64,000 nucleotides of DNA from Hyperoplus lanceolatus. Its lineage: Eukaryota; Chordata; Actinopteri; Uranoscopiformes; Ammodytidae. The number at the start of each line of letters is the position of its first letter. Positions within the stretch are counted from its first letter, which is position 1. Shown piece by piece: positions 1-15,364 of this stretch. Below the pieces are notes generated by a model, which saw nothing but the letters and a program-made list of their open reading frames with translations, made no database searches and was not told the origin of the DNA. Position numbers and translations under genes: made by a program. Location of the stretch: NCBI GenBank assembly GCA_026929865.2, contig CM049402.1, forward strand, positions 27,591,001 to 27,655,000, written 5' to 3'.

Positions 1-1125
1 CGTACACCCTTATTTCACACACACAATTTCCTTTTTTCCACTTGCGGACACAATATATTCGAACAGTTATGAACAATGTGGCTTTAACCCAAAAAAAAAC
101 ATCAGTTTAATTGGTTAACTTTTTGATTTTTGAAGAGCTTGGCAACTGAGGCTCCACATCATGGCTTAAGCTCTGATTCGCTAGCCCAGACATTCTTCAA
201 TGGGACTACCACAACATCAATCTCAAGAATGGATATGTTACCCATGTGGACTGCTGTGTTTCTTTCTTGGGAACACATTAATATAATATGAAAATACAAC
301 TTGGTAAAAGTAATTTGTTTGAATGTTTAAACCTTCAGTGAGAGGATGGCCTCTTTCTCCATGCAGAGGACAAACACTTAAACAAACACAGCCAACTTTA
401 TAAGTACTTCCATTGGAGACACAGCACACACTCACACATAAATCCACATCCCATAATTGTGTTTGGCTGCATTTTGTGTATAAAAAAACCCCCCAACACT
501 CTGGACTTTATTTCTCCTCTTATGCAGCTTGCCGCTTAGAGCATCACATCGCCTTTCGTTAACTCGTCTCCAATGTCATCAACAAGGCACAACAGGCAAA
601 ACGTCTGTTTCCATCGAGGCTGAAAAGACCTTAAGATGAAAAGTACTTTAAACTGCAGACTAACAGGAAGCATGAATGCAGCCCCAAGCAGCTGCTCGTT
701 TGTGTACTCCCTGTGTTTCAATCAGCGCCATCAGTTCAACTTGTTGTGTTTATAGTGACCCTTTTTCCATTGGAAATGTTCTTAAAAACCTGCAGCTCTG
801 ATTGGGCCTTTCAATGTCTGACTTCAATGATGTCTGAAAAAGGAAACTGGAGAGGCCTTTATAGCTCCCGCTGAAAAGCCTCTTCAGTGTTACTTTTCAT
901 TCAAAACTCCCATCATCTTCTTCGTCTTCTTCTTATTGCCTCTTTCTGTTCGATTGACGACAAAGACTCCTCTTCCGTCAGACAGATGCCATCTTCTCTC
1001 TTCAACAGCCAAAGTCAAAGACACTTCAAGTTTTGATATTTGTAGCTGTCTGTGTCTTGTTGTCAAACTAAGCACTATAGCTTTGTATATGTCAAGAGCT
1101 AGACACCTGCACACAATGTACTGTG

Positions 1126-1126
<1 letters not shown>
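1..1126. other. Unique non-coding DNA
   Basis: AT-rich, apparently single-copy sequence. I see no exon with convincing splice sites, no repeat family and no RNA gene. Confidence 0.5.

Positions 1127-1179
<53 letters not shown>
1127..1179. repeat. (TA)n microsatellite
   Basis: An uninterrupted TA dinucleotide tract of 53 bases that grades into impure TA-rich sequence to about 1203. Short open frames over it are repeat artefacts. Confidence 0.95.
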
Positions 1180-1185
<6 letters not shown>

Positions 1186-2254
1186 TTCTATATACATATA
1201 TTCTCTATGCATTGTGACTTGTACGCTCCCTTTGTTTTTCATGTACGGTACATCCATAGTATTCTTATCCCCCTCTTTTATTCATATATTTTTTTCTTCT
1301 CCTTTCTTATTTAAAGGTTTTATGGAAATCACCTTGAATTGCCTTTGTGTATGAAATGTGATTAATAAATAAACTTGCTTTGCTTTGCCTTGCCTTGCCT
1401 TGGTTAGGATACCCTATACTAATTCAATTCACTTGATTAGTTGAAGTTGGCCTTTACTTGCGGATATGTGTGGAGGCAGAGGTCTGTTTGGCCCTAGTGT
1501 GTATTTATTGAAGGACAATGTATAATGAAATAACAAACAAGCCCAACCCAACATTCCCTTTAACTACTCTCCCTCCAACTAATCAAGGAGGACAAAAGCA
1601 CCAGCGTAGGAGGTCATTACACATACACACTCTTGACCAAATTATGACCTGAGCATTATACAATTTGCTTCATAAATTAAAAACAATAACAATGTGCATT
1701 GTTATAATGCGCTGCTCGTAGCAAACACACATTACAGAAAAAGGCATATAACATGGTCCATGGATAGTAAGAAAGTATATAGCTAGTATGGCAATAGCTT
1801 TGAGTTCCCCCGGCAAACTCTCCTGCTTGAACAAGACAACACAGTTGAGTAACCCAGGGAAAATAACTAAACATACAATGCAAATATAAATAGTGCTTAG
1901 GTTACCATTGAACACTATAACTGGCTTGCTTGAATTACTGTCCTGACTGCTAATGTATATCACATGTTGTGTAGGATGGACTGCCATGGCTGTCGAGAAC
2001 TGACTGATTAATCCCCACATGTTCCTCAAGCACAAACACAAATACACACATTGCATGACATACGGATCCATCACACATTCAGGCAGCCCGGACAAAGATG
2101 ACCAAACAAGATCAATATTGACACAAACACTTCAGCTTAAAACCAATAAAGGATCATCTTGTACTTTTTGACCTACAAATTAAATTGGTGAATATTTTGC
2201 TGGCAATTTTAGGCTTCAAAAGGAGGAATGAGAAAAAAGTTGTCATGACCGGGT
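1180..2254. other. Unique non-coding DNA with a short CTTTG/CCTTG tandem
   Basis: Mostly unremarkable AT-rich sequence. Around 1375-1402 there is a short impure pentamer tandem of CTTTG then CCTTG units. A 141-codon minus-strand open frame at 1670-2095 has no recognisable domain and looks like chance. Confidence 0.45.
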
Positions 2255-2450
2255 AATGATATCCTGGACCAAGCAGGGCTAGCTATATAGTATTGCTTTC
2301 AGCCTTTATGCTAAGCTAGTCTTAACCTATTCTGACTTCAGCTCTGTACTTTCTGTAATCAGAAAAGAGATTGATGTCCATTTGAAGAGCTCTCTGAACT
2401 AAAATAAATATGAGTTCCCAATATGCACCAATACTGTGCCTTTAAATTAA
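2255..2450. repeat. Possible degraded fish interspersed repeat
   Basis: This stretch contains GGCTAGCT, then TTTATGCTAAGCTA, and further on a segment ending in AGTTCCCAATATG. That order resembles a repeat common in percomorph fish genomes, as I remember it. It is heavily diverged, with no visible ends or target duplication. A repeat-library search would settle it. Confidence 0.3.
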
Positions 2451-4429
<1,979 letters not shown>

Positions 4430-4530
4430 AGGATGCCTCGCAGCGGTGTTCCTTCCTCTCCTCCTCTTCTTCGGCAGCTCGTCAGAGTTTTTTTTATGTG
4501 GCGGCGTTCTGCCTCTCCCAGAGCACACAC

Positions 4531-4532
<2 letters not shown>

Positions 4533-4574
<42 letters not shown>
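4533..4574. repeat. (GA)n microsatellite
   Basis: About 21 copies of the GA dinucleotide, uninterrupted. It is the first of several GA tracts in the window that sit in GC-richer surroundings. Confidence 0.93.
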
Positions 4575-4577
<3 letters not shown>

Positions 4578-4665
4578 CTCATTTCAGGGCCGACTAATTT
4601 CTCCATTATAGGTGCACAATTATCCCAGTGTGACTGCGAACACAGATAGGGGGAATATCAGAGAG

Positions 4666-4667
<2 letters not shown>

Positions 4668-4697
<30 letters not shown>

Positions 4698-4703
4698 AAG
4701 AAG
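4668..4703. repeat. (AAG)12 microsatellite
   Basis: Twelve uninterrupted AAG triplets directly after a donor-like GGTAAG. Open frames through it read as poly-Arg or poly-Lys and are not credible proteins. Confidence 0.95.
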
Positions 4704-4990
4704 GAATGAGCAAGGCTTCGTTACTGAGAGAGACAGACAGACAGAGAGAGAGAGAGAGGAAGGGAGATGGAGGGAGGGAGGGTGGGAGGGAGAGGAAAAT
4801 GCGAGTGAAGGAAGAGCGCTTTAGAAGTTTCTCATCTCTTAATTGCGATCAGCGCGGAGAGTTTAGCAGATTAATCTGCTTAAGGCTGCTGTTTGTGAGC
4901 CTCAGACACCCTCCGACTGTCTGCCTCCGTGCAACCCACAGCACAAGACGTAAACAGACTTCAAAGGCACAGATCTTTTGACGTCTTTAC

Positions 4991-7084
4991 ACTAAAACTA
5001 TCCTCAGCAGAGAAACAACATGGGTTGGTCATTTTCAGTGTTGCAATGTAACACAGTACCAATGCTTTGTTACTGTAGGCCTAGTTAAGTTACATTTTTC
5101 ACATATCTTTACTTTATTTTTGTATTCATGTTTCTGGCAACTTACACTTTTATTCTACTACGTTTCCTAAATAAAATGTATGCTTTTACTGCAACTCATC
5201 TGAGCCTCAGTGTTACTGCTTACAACAAAATATAATCAGAATACATGTCTGAGACTGAAAGAAAACAGGTTTGGTGAATCAGATACAATGATGATGATGA
5301 TGGCTCCCAATGAAAATGCACGTTTGGTCATTTTATGTTGTTTAGTGCCAATTTAGTTTGTATTGATTGACATGATGGATTGTATGCCTGATCACTTGTT
5401 TGCTTCTATCCATAACTGTGGTCGTATTTCTAAAGTTTTGTCAATCTTTTTTTTTCATCTTTAACAACACCATTCTAAAGTCAGAGTTCATATCTAGGTT
5501 TCAGACCTAGCAGTCAGCGGTCAAGACAAGTTGGAAACAAAGCAACAGTTAATCTAGAAAGACAGTGTGAGCCCACCAACGGTAAGTACGGCGTGTCAAA
5601 GTTGAAGCAGCAAGTCGTTCTGTAAACTGATGGATGTTTACAACAGAACAGACAGTGGTGGACAGTCAGCTGGTGGCCTCAGGGTGTGTTTCCCTCTTCT
5701 CCAGTGTAAAAGTGGTGTAATTCAATGATTCACTTTCTTTAAAGGAATCAATGTGGCTTCTTCCACTCACAGCACAGCGTCTAAGTAAAATGTCATACAC
5801 TAGTACGGTAGTGTGAGTGTGGATGGGGTCCATTCATGTGAATATTCTTCTTCTGTTGTGGTTTATGGAGCTGCTGCTGGCTGACACTTTGCTTCAGGGC
5901 TTCCTTCAGAGGTGAGGACAGTTTGATGTGTTATTGTGCTGAGTTCGATGTTTCTACGAGAAGTCTGGAGTTTGAATGTGAGAAACCCAGAAGTTTTTTT
6001 TTGTATGTGGGTGCTGAACTAATTTCCACCTTTTGCTTACTGTTTTCAACACTTACATTTGCTTCTATCACACCCTGTCACAGCTGATTCTTTCTCCTGC
6101 TGCAAAGGAGTCCACCAGGGACAAAAAACATACTTATATGAAAGTGTGAGCTGGTCCTTCAGCCGGCTTGCATTTTAGGCCGTGAGATATACAGTTATTA
6201 CTTCACCGCACTGTATTCCCCAGATTCTCGGCTTTTTCAATAAGAAGATATTTGTTTTTAATAGAGATCAGAATGGCGGCTAGGATTTGGAACTCATGAA
6301 ATATCTTTTAATGTTTGTTGAAGTGTACATCGTTGTCTCTAAAGGGATTAGCTTAGCTTTTGTTATTGTTGTTTTGTATTTTACAGCAGTGGCTAATGGC
6401 AGCAATACATTTAGAGATAGTGTGGCACAGACATGTCTCAACAGAGCACACAGATGGAGAGGTCGATTTTACATCAAACATTAAACCAGTGACTTCTAGA
6501 ACCTGGTATCGAGACCTGGGAATACATGCTTTATTTAAATATTGCCATAATGTATCATCATCACATGACCAAAGTTCCATGCTTCTGTCACAACTCTACT
6601 TTTAACCGGCATCCATTTTAATGAGTTCCACATTCCCACAGCAGTCAAATAAAGTCCATGGGAGAACTATCTTTCCCTCTAAAATATAGTGAAACATATT
6701 TTGTGAAATACACTATGAAGTTTTACAGTTGAGAATGCAATGCAGCCGCAGCAGTTCTTGTCGATATAGTGTGAGAGGAGGAGCTTTAAAACAAAGAGCA
6801 CAACTAAAAGAAATAAATGTAGTAAGTTACCTCTGCTGCTCTTTTACCCCCCTCACGTGTAGAATTCTAGAATTTGTGGCCAAGACTTCCTCTTAAAAAA
6901 CGCTTTCTTTCGTTCTTTCCTCTCTTTTCTCTCTCCTACTCCTTCCTACGAGAGAACTCTCCGAGGATGCATTGCAACATTTGTCTCCATTAGTAATGTA
7001 GGTTATGAGAAGAGCCGTGCATTGTGGGTAAAGCCCCAATGAAAACCTTCTTGGAAGCCTCATACAGGGATCCAATTAAAAAAC
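4991..7084. other. Unique non-coding DNA
   Basis: AT-rich sequence with only a very short ATG tandem at about 5288-5302. Several short open frames between 6287 and 6605 overlap on both strands and show no domain. Confidence 0.45.
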
Positions 7085-7345
7085 TGGGAGCAGCGGAGTA
7101 TGAGCGGGGGAAGCCGGAGAGAGAATCCCCTGGTCGCACTGAAGCAGCTCATACTGCTGATTTCAGCAAACACTATAAATCACACACTCTGAGCATCGAT
7201 TAGCTCGGGACGCCATTATTCTGACGGCTGCTCAACAAGCACAACAGGGTTACGCAATCAGCTCTGAGGAAACTCTTCACCACAGAGCTTCTGTCTGAGC
7301 GGGGCAGAACTCCCTTGTATTAAAGAGGGTGGAGTGGCAAATAAA
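7085..7345. promoter_or_regulatory. Candidate conserved non-coding block
   Basis: A complex, repeat-free segment with several homeodomain-type cores (CATCGATTAG near 7195, CCATTATT near 7213) and moderate CpG content between AT-rich flanks. It has no open frame. The composition resembles fish conserved non-coding elements, but only alignment to other fishes could show conservation. Confidence 0.2.
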
Positions 7346-8287
7346 CAGCTAAACAGAGGAATGTGTTACTGCTTATACTGAACTACTGTGGATGCTCGCA
7401 AACTGCTGGTGATGGGATCATCTTTGGTTAATTTATTTAAAAAGGTGCTCCGAGGAACTTTTAAATATATCATTCGGAAACAGTCAAATGTTTTCTCTGA
7501 TGATCATACGTAAATGACATGTAACAGCAAACAAGACCATCATGGGTGGGTAGTACGCTCACCCAGGAACTACAGCTGGAGTCGTAAAAACATTACCGCT
7601 TTTGTCCAAAGGGGGTGCAAGCATGAAGACAAACAGACAGAAGTAGTGAACAATATTGTGAGATGCAGTTTAGTTTAGTTTAGTTAAGCAGAACGTTGCA
7701 TATGCATTGAACATACACCAATAAAGTAACCTTGAATATAGCACAGTCCTTAAGCAAATGTTTTATATCTATTCCACAGCTCTCCAATACACTGCAGCAG
7801 CGTACATATGTGAATTTTTTTTCCACACTTGTGAGGTTTTGACACGTCAGTGGGACATTACAGTCATATTTCCTGGTGCTACTATGTGTGACTTTATCAC
7901 ATGGTATAGACACATCTTCACTGCTGTATGTTGCAACTTCTTCTTCTGTCTGTATGGTGATCCCAGCGTGTGCCACAGGAAAGTCACATTCACACACAAC
8001 ACACATTTACATCCCCTGTATTAGAAAGCTGCTATGCCGTAAGTGCAGATCCGGTTTACTCCCTATAAACAGCCAATAAACCGACAGCTCGTTCTGACAT
8101 TTTACTCAAATGTGTCTATTTTTTTTCCTCTCGTCTCTATTAACTGCTTCAGGATTAAGGCGACATTTTTATCACACATTTTAAATCCCGGAAACAGGAC
8201 CCCTGGAGTGAATCCATGCCTGTTTGCGTCCCTTGATTTTGTATTAAAACCACACCTTCTACAGCTGATGAGGACACTTCTCCAACA
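7346..8287. other. Unique DNA with one short dispersed-repeat core
   Basis: Positions 7571-7615 match 44676-44720 on the opposite strand at about 40 of 45 positions. The core is TTTGGACAAAAGCGGTA when read on the minus strand here. The rest is unremarkable; about three GTTTA pentamers lie at 7668-7684. Confidence 0.55.
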
Positions 8288-8474
8288 GAGCTCGTGTAGT
8301 GGTTAGGGCCCCCCTATAGAGGCTCAGTCTTCAGTCGAAGCAGACCACAGGTTCGAATCTGCCTTGTGGTCGTTCTCTGCATGTCATTCCCCTCTATGCC
8401 CCATTTCATCTCTCATGTCTCTCCAAAGCTGTCCAATAAAGCTTTAACATGCCAAAAAATTATCTAAAAAAAAG
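8288..8474 (+). mobile_element. tRNA-derived SINE
   Basis: A short interspersed element with a tRNA-like head. An A-box-like TAGTGGTTAGG lies at 8297-8307 and a near-consensus B box, GGTTCGAATCT, at 8350-8360, about 43 bases apart as expected for an internal RNA polymerase III promoter. The head is followed by a non-tRNA body (about 8365-8440, including TCGTTCTCTGCATGTCATTC), an AATAAA and an A-rich tail ending in about eight A residues. The body and tail recur in a second, truncated copy at 15264-15364, which supports a dispersed family. The LINE partner is unknown. Target duplications are not clear. Confidence 0.8.
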
Positions 8475-10175
<1,701 letters not shown>

Positions 10176-10540
10176 TAGGGGAGAACGGGGGAATGTGAGC
10201 CATCGGGTAATGTGAGACACCCCCTGTATCTAGGCAATGGAACACATTTTTGGTCATGTGAGATATATGTTTTCAAGCCCCTCTCATTTCCCCTTGGCCA
10301 TGACAGAGAGGACCTCATGGTGCTGTGGTAAGCATGTTTTTTTCACAAAAATGTCTTTCTTGCATGTAAAAGTACATTTTCTTGCTGTCAACTTAATCGA
10401 ACAACACAGTCTCACTCCGAACTCGTCGAAAAGCTCCGCTTGGTCAGGGGCTTTTGGCGTCAGCTGCTATCGCAAAAGGGTACCCGTGTGTTTTCAACTC
10501 ATTTCAATGTAATCCCTCCGCGGCATATATGAAGCCCAGG
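10176..10540. repeat. Probable fragments of interspersed repeats
   Basis: Two blocks read like repeat-family pieces. The first (about 10180-10240) has an internally repetitive GGGGGAATGTGAGCC then GGGTAATGTGAGAC. The second (about 10410-10525) carries GCTTGGTCAGGGGCTTTTGG followed by a CpG-bearing segment. No terminal repeats or target duplications were found, so superfamily and boundaries are unknown. Confidence 0.35.
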
Positions 10541-10896
10541 GAAAGTGCATATTAACCTGATGGCATCACATCACACTCTTCAATATTTACAAATTTGGTA
10601 ACAATAAGACAGCGTTATAAACTGAAGGTCTAGAGTATTACAGATGTTGCTAGATGTAACCATAGAGGTAAGCTCTTAGAGGAAGGCACTGTCCAACTGC
10701 ATTATGTTCTCTTTTATGTGTATGTGATGTTATTAAAAAATGATCACATTCGCTCCTTTGATATGAAAAATAAGAAGAAGATTGAATATAGAATACTTCA
10801 AAAACAAGTCAAATGTAATGTATAAAGTATAAAATAAATCATTTTAGACATATGAATCATCTGTGTACTAAGCACACATAAAAACAATGGTTAGAA

Positions 10897-11924
10897 CAGG
10901 CATGCAAACTCGTCACCTTTTGGCGAAATTCACCGTTTTTGAAACGAAATTGGCCATCTATGTGATTCGTGGAGATCCGTTGAGAAAATATTTTTTGGAG
11001 GGGGGGGGGGAGGGTCTGATGGCCAGCACTGTGTGTGTGTGTGTGTGTGTGTATGGATGTGTGGAGCGGAGCGGAGCCATGTGTCCATAGTGACTAACTA
11101 TGATTGACGGATGTTAACTCCTATCATATGAGCTTTGACGGTCATTTGGCCAATCAGAAACAGTGTTTGTCATTGAGGGGCGGTGACATCAGTCAGTCAG
11201 AGCGTCTGCAGGGAAGTTAAAAACAAATTCTCTCGGAGTCATCGGAGCGTTCAAGTAGCCGCAGTACTATTATTTTACCGTGTTAAAATGCCTACTAGTG
11301 TGGCCACCCGTCCCGTTTTTCCCAGAATTGTTCTCTTTTTTCACCAGCTGTCCCGGGAAAAAATAAATCTCTCCCTGGACACAATTTGTCCCGTTTTTTG
11401 GGGGGAAATGCCAAAACCAAATTTCATTTCCTTCGTTCAGTAGTTAAGGCCGTTTCACACGGGCCGAGGCGTTTGTTTCGCCAACTAATGCATTCTCAAT
11501 GGAGAGGCGAGCGGGCCGGGCAGAGAGAAAGCGCAACGGGCAGGGGCGGTCTCAACGATCTCATTTCAAGACCCAGTGTGGGGCCCCCACTTTTTTTTTT
11601 TTTTTTTTTTTTTTTATAAATAATAATAATGCTCCCCGCGAAATTAGAAAAAAAGATTGTGGAAACCATTTGGTTCATATTCGGATTATGAGATAATGGG
11701 CCCAGAATGGCTAGTGCCTACTCGGTTTATGTGAATCACTTTTTAAATAAATTCACAGAGTTTGCCAACCGTTGTTTTACAGCCATTTGCATTGATTTAT
11801 GCGCATGCTGGTTAACGGCCGCGGTTGGCGGATTGTCACTGCAGATTAACATCCAGACAAACCCCTACCAGTGTTTGTTTTCGGACTTCTCACCTTTTTC
11901 ATGGCTTATGAGTTTGCATGCCTG
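10897..11924. mobile_element. Non-autonomous hAT-like DNA transposon (1.03 kb)
   Basis: The element begins CAGGCATGCAAACTC (10897-10911) and ends with the exact inverse (11910-11924), a 15-bp perfect terminal inverted repeat. It is flanked by TTAGAA on both sides (10891-10896 and 11925-11930), a perfect 6-bp target duplication. CAGG termini fit the hAT superfamily, and hAT subgroups that make 5-6 bp duplications are known; the usual hAT value is 8 bp. No transposase frame is visible, so it is non-autonomous. The interior is a patchwork: GGGG and (GT)n tracts, a segment rich in CCCGTTTTT, and a 25-base T run at 11591-11615. Confidence 0.8.
11591..11615. repeat. Poly(T) run inside the hAT-like element
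   Basis: Twenty-five consecutive T residues followed by ATAAATAATAATAAT. This could be the A-tail of a minus-strand retroposed piece inserted in the transposon, or simple slippage. No SINE body is recognisable beside it. Confidence 0.9.
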
Positions 11925-11930
11925 TTAGAA

Positions 11931-13052
11931 TAAGTAAGCAAGTAATAAAAAAAGGAAAGAAAATTCAAAAAGCTTCTGACCCACAGTCATGATAATGTCA
12001 GCTCAAACACAACTTTAATTCTAAAACTCTTCCAAAGTCACCGTCGGTCCTTCAGCAGAGCAGCTCGGCCCCAGTGACCAGTGACAGTTTGAGAGGTTCA
12101 GCATGGTTTCCCAGGTAGGGCAGGGTGAAGCCAGGGTGGAGGCAGCCATGTTGGGGTCAATCCAGCCAGCTGGGAGGAGAATCTGCGCGCTTCAGATGGT
12201 CACATTGTTATTTATTTCAGTTTCTAACCAAACTGAGGAAGGATTTCTATCACACTGTAAAGCGGGTGTGTATAGGAAGGAGATTTAGGTGGATTAATTA
12301 CCCCAATAAGTCACCTTTTATTATATTATTGACTGAACAAGCTATAGTGCGTAATTGTATGAATGAATGTAGGTAACATTCAAGCCATTACCAAATTGAT
12401 TGATGTAAAGTGACAAAACTCTCTGTATTTTTTCAGAATGGCAGTGTTTACAAACTGCTGTCACCCCCTGACACTGGCACAGGAGCTTAAGAAGTACCCA
12501 CTAAATGTTTCAGTTGTTAATTGCTTAGAAGAAACCTGGACGTACAGCAGAAGAACTATCCAAAAGCTTACCTCGGTTACTCACTATAGCTTTAATACAA
12601 ACATGTTCCTCCAAAAAGGCACTTGTGTAAAGAGTGTTAGTATTGTGAGCCAGGCTTCTAGAGGAGTGAAGGAAAAATTAAAAGAAAAAAAAGGACGGAA
12701 AAGATGCTACTCTGCTCTGATCTCTGCATTACAACCGGCAAGAGCGTTGACAAAGCAGCAGTGATTTCCCTTCAGAAAGCTCCCAGTTGTGTGTTGTTTC
12801 TGTGTGTGTGTGTGTGTGTTAATAACAGTATGTGTCAGATGTCGGGGGGCCCCTGCTCCCTCTGAACTGCTCCTCAGTGTCTCTCCATGTGAACTATAAT
12901 GTAAATGTGTCGTTTTATCATTGCAGGGTCCTCAAACCCCCGACAGGCAAACAAAGTGATTCTCCCATTAACGGGAAATGCACATAATGTACTCCTTCAG
13001 GCCACCGTCCGCGCAAGCTGATTGGCTGTCGTTTGTGTTCAAGGACTAGAGG
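11931..13052. other. Unique non-coding DNA
   Basis: Contains a short (TG)n at 12801-12819. An acceptor-like TTTTTTCAG ends at 12436, but the following frames give no recognisable protein. Confidence 0.45.
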
Positions 13053-13063
13053 GTGTGTGTGTG

Positions 13064-13109
<46 letters not shown>

Positions 13110-13153
13110 GGGGGGGTGACAGGAACATTTCAGAGTTTTTTTTTTTTTTTTTC
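13053..13153. repeat. (GT)n, G-run and poly(T) cluster
   Basis: GT repeats with one GC interruption (13053-13107) pass into a run of G (about 13107-13116). After a short spacer comes a T run at about 13136-13152. Confidence 0.92.
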
Positions 13154-13619
13154 TCTGTGGCCTCAGCTGCCAGCAGATTGCTTTGTGTGCTGAAATCGTC
13201 ATGCTCACAACGCTGGTGACAAATGTGTCAAAGCAAGGGATTATTAATAGAAGCTACTGTATCCCTCAGAACACATGAGCAACCAGAGCTGGCTGTGTTC
13301 CCGAGGACGTGTGGCGTCTGTATAGGGTGTGAGATGGAGGGATAATAGAGTGTTCACATTGGTTTGTACAGACCAGAAAGGACATTTTTTTTATTATTTA
13401 TTTAGATATATAAACATGTATTTGGCAAATCCTCTTAAATCGCGGTCGGTAACATACATTTTTATACCAGTTTCTGTATTTCTTCAAGCATTCACTTTTG
13501 AGCATCCACTATAAGAAAAACATATCAAAGTGGTGAACTCTGTATTTGGGAATTTACTATTTTAATTAATTGATTTCACTGAGGCGTAGCATGCAGTGTA
13601 GCCACGTGTTTGTGTCTGT

Positions 13620-13650
<31 letters not shown>

Positions 13651-14448
13651 AGTGTGTGTGACTTTCCTGATTACAAGTGAAGTGGATTCTGCACACCTGC
13701 ATGCAGACATGTGCAGAGGAGAATAAGTGACAAATATCACCCCCCCCGCACTCAGTCCACGCTTAGTGGAAATGTATTGAATAGGTATGTTTCTCTCCAG
13801 CAACCTTTGTCATTGTGAAGCTTTCACCCGTGCTTTTTGAATGTGAGCTTGCAGCATTTCTCACCATGTATCAATCGGGGCTCTCAACAGGAGAAATCAG
13901 ATCTTGGGATAATGCATCTCCAGTATCAATTTGGGGAGATCTAATTATTTTTATTTCACGGCAAAATTTGACTTTGTTTCGTAGAAAACTTTTCTGTGCA
14001 AACATAAAAGGCATCAGACCTTGAACACAACACTTTTCAGTTGATGGTATGCAGCTTCATTGGTGGATTTTCTTCTTTCTTTTTTTTGACACAGGGAACA
14101 CGCTAAAAAAATTCAGTTTGTATATTTTATATTGTTTGCAGTGTGCCTAAATTTCGCTGTATGGAAGCTCAATGACAATATCTGAGTTCATTTCTATTCT
14201 ATTTTAGACATGGGACTGGTACTCGTATAGTCATGGTTGGCTCACGGGTTCTTTTCAGGGCAGCAGAAAGTCGTGGGACCAAAGTGGAACATGACAAAAA
14301 AGCTGGAAGTCCTCTCTCCAAGAAGAAGGCAATACTTTTTAGACTTTTCTTCTGTGCCTTCTGTAGCCATTCTCAGCTCTAATCTTATCAAATATGTTAA
14401 GGCTTTCAGTGAGTGTTAAGACATATGTCTGCCTCACATTCACACAAC
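13154..14448. other. Unique DNA with an impure (TG)n tract
   Basis: An interrupted TG tract lies at about 13606-13660. The rest is AT-rich with no supported exon. Confidence 0.5.
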
Positions 14449-14479
14449 TGCCGATGCCACCTCCACGGTGGCATCGGCA
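14449..14479. repeat. Perfect 13-bp-arm hairpin
   Basis: TGCCGATGCCACC (14449-14461) and its exact reverse complement (14467-14479) flank a 5-base TCCAC loop. The arms are GC-rich. No U tract follows, so it is not an obvious terminator-type RNA, and its function is unknown. Confidence 0.9.
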
Positions 14480-15263
14480 TCATTTTTTCTCTTCCTATGT
14501 GATTAAATTTATTTGTTCAACCTACGTTGCGTCTCAAAGGCGGGTCGAGGCAGAGGTGTGTCTCCCTGTCAGTGAGTTTCTTTAATTCTGGTCCTATTTC
14601 TTTCCATCCTCCTTCAGAAAAAAAACTGTGTGAAAGCGCTGTGCACAGGCAGCGCTGAAAGGCTCACATAGTCATTTCAAAAGCACCCACATGTTAGGAA
14701 AGGTGAGTGAATAACTAGCAATGGCACATGAAGTGGCTCCTCTTGTGCCCCTCTTTTCATCGCATATACAAACCGCATGAATTCACCTCAGTAAGTAATT
14801 TTCAAAGTTCAGCACAAGGTCACCAAGTCTTTACACTACCATGAAGGACCTGCTACCACCGTTCAAATGTTCTTACGCACTAATAATGCTCACGGACACT
14901 GTTTATTAGAGTTCGAAGGGGTTTGGACCAAAATCTACATTTTGTAGAAAAAGGAAAGGACATTTTTTAACTGAAAACCCATGTTTAATTAAAAGACGCA
15001 GAGCACTTGTAGAGAGTGACACACCTTACCATTCCACTGAATGCAATACTCAATTGGCAATGACTGAAAAGGCCCACATAGCCTTAAGTGAAATACGTTT
15101 TGTAATTATATTGTTATCAACACTAACACAATTAGGATACTTTCCCAGACCAGATGAGATATACAATCTCTCCACTGATAACACCTTCAGAAAGTGAAGA
15201 GTAACCCCCTTTAGGCCCAGTCCTTTTCCCAGCAGAACCGAGAACCGGTTCTTATCCGACCAC
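14480..15263. other. Unique non-coding DNA
   Basis: Nothing recognisable. Confidence 0.45.
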
Positions 15264-15364
15264 TGGTCGTTCTCTGCATGTCATTCCCCTCGCTGGCCCA
15301 TTTCATCTCTGTCTCTCTGCACATAAAAATAATTGGAAATACCAAAACATAATCTTGAAAAAGA
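15264..15364 (+). mobile_element. 5'-truncated SINE copy (same family as 8288-8474)
   Basis: GGTCGTTCTCTGCATGTCAT at 15265-15284 and the following CATTTCATCTCT repeat the body of the SINE at 8288-8474. The A-rich end (ACCAAAACATAATCTTGAAAA) is the counterpart of that copy's tail. The tRNA-like head is missing, as expected for incomplete reverse transcription. It is more diverged than the full copy. Confidence 0.7.

Larger units (their letters stand above)
4430..4990. other. Purine/pyrimidine-biased leader-like patch with (GA)n and (AAG)n
   Basis: The patch starts pyrimidine-rich (4440-4490). It then carries (GA)n at 4533-4574, an (AAG)12 tract at 4668-4703 and impure GACA/GA to about 4800. 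A perfect splice-donor-like AG|GTAAGA lies at 4664-4671, immediately at the start of the AAG tract. A perfect 16-bp palindrome centred on TTAA lies at 4865-4880. GA-rich, CpG-bearing leaders followed by a donor are typical of fish 5' untranslated exons, but no coding exon can be tied to this one. Confidence 0.3.

Noticed and set aside
8288-8362. A possible functional tRNA gene
   Set aside because: The B box is good, but the head is diverged, cannot be folded into a full cloverleaf by eye, and is joined to a SINE body and A-rich tail.
12420-12490. Acceptor-like TTTTTTCAG followed by a short reading NGSVYKLLSPPDTGTGA
   Set aside because: Such acceptor-like strings are common in AT-rich DNA; the reading is very short and unrecognised, with no upstream exon.
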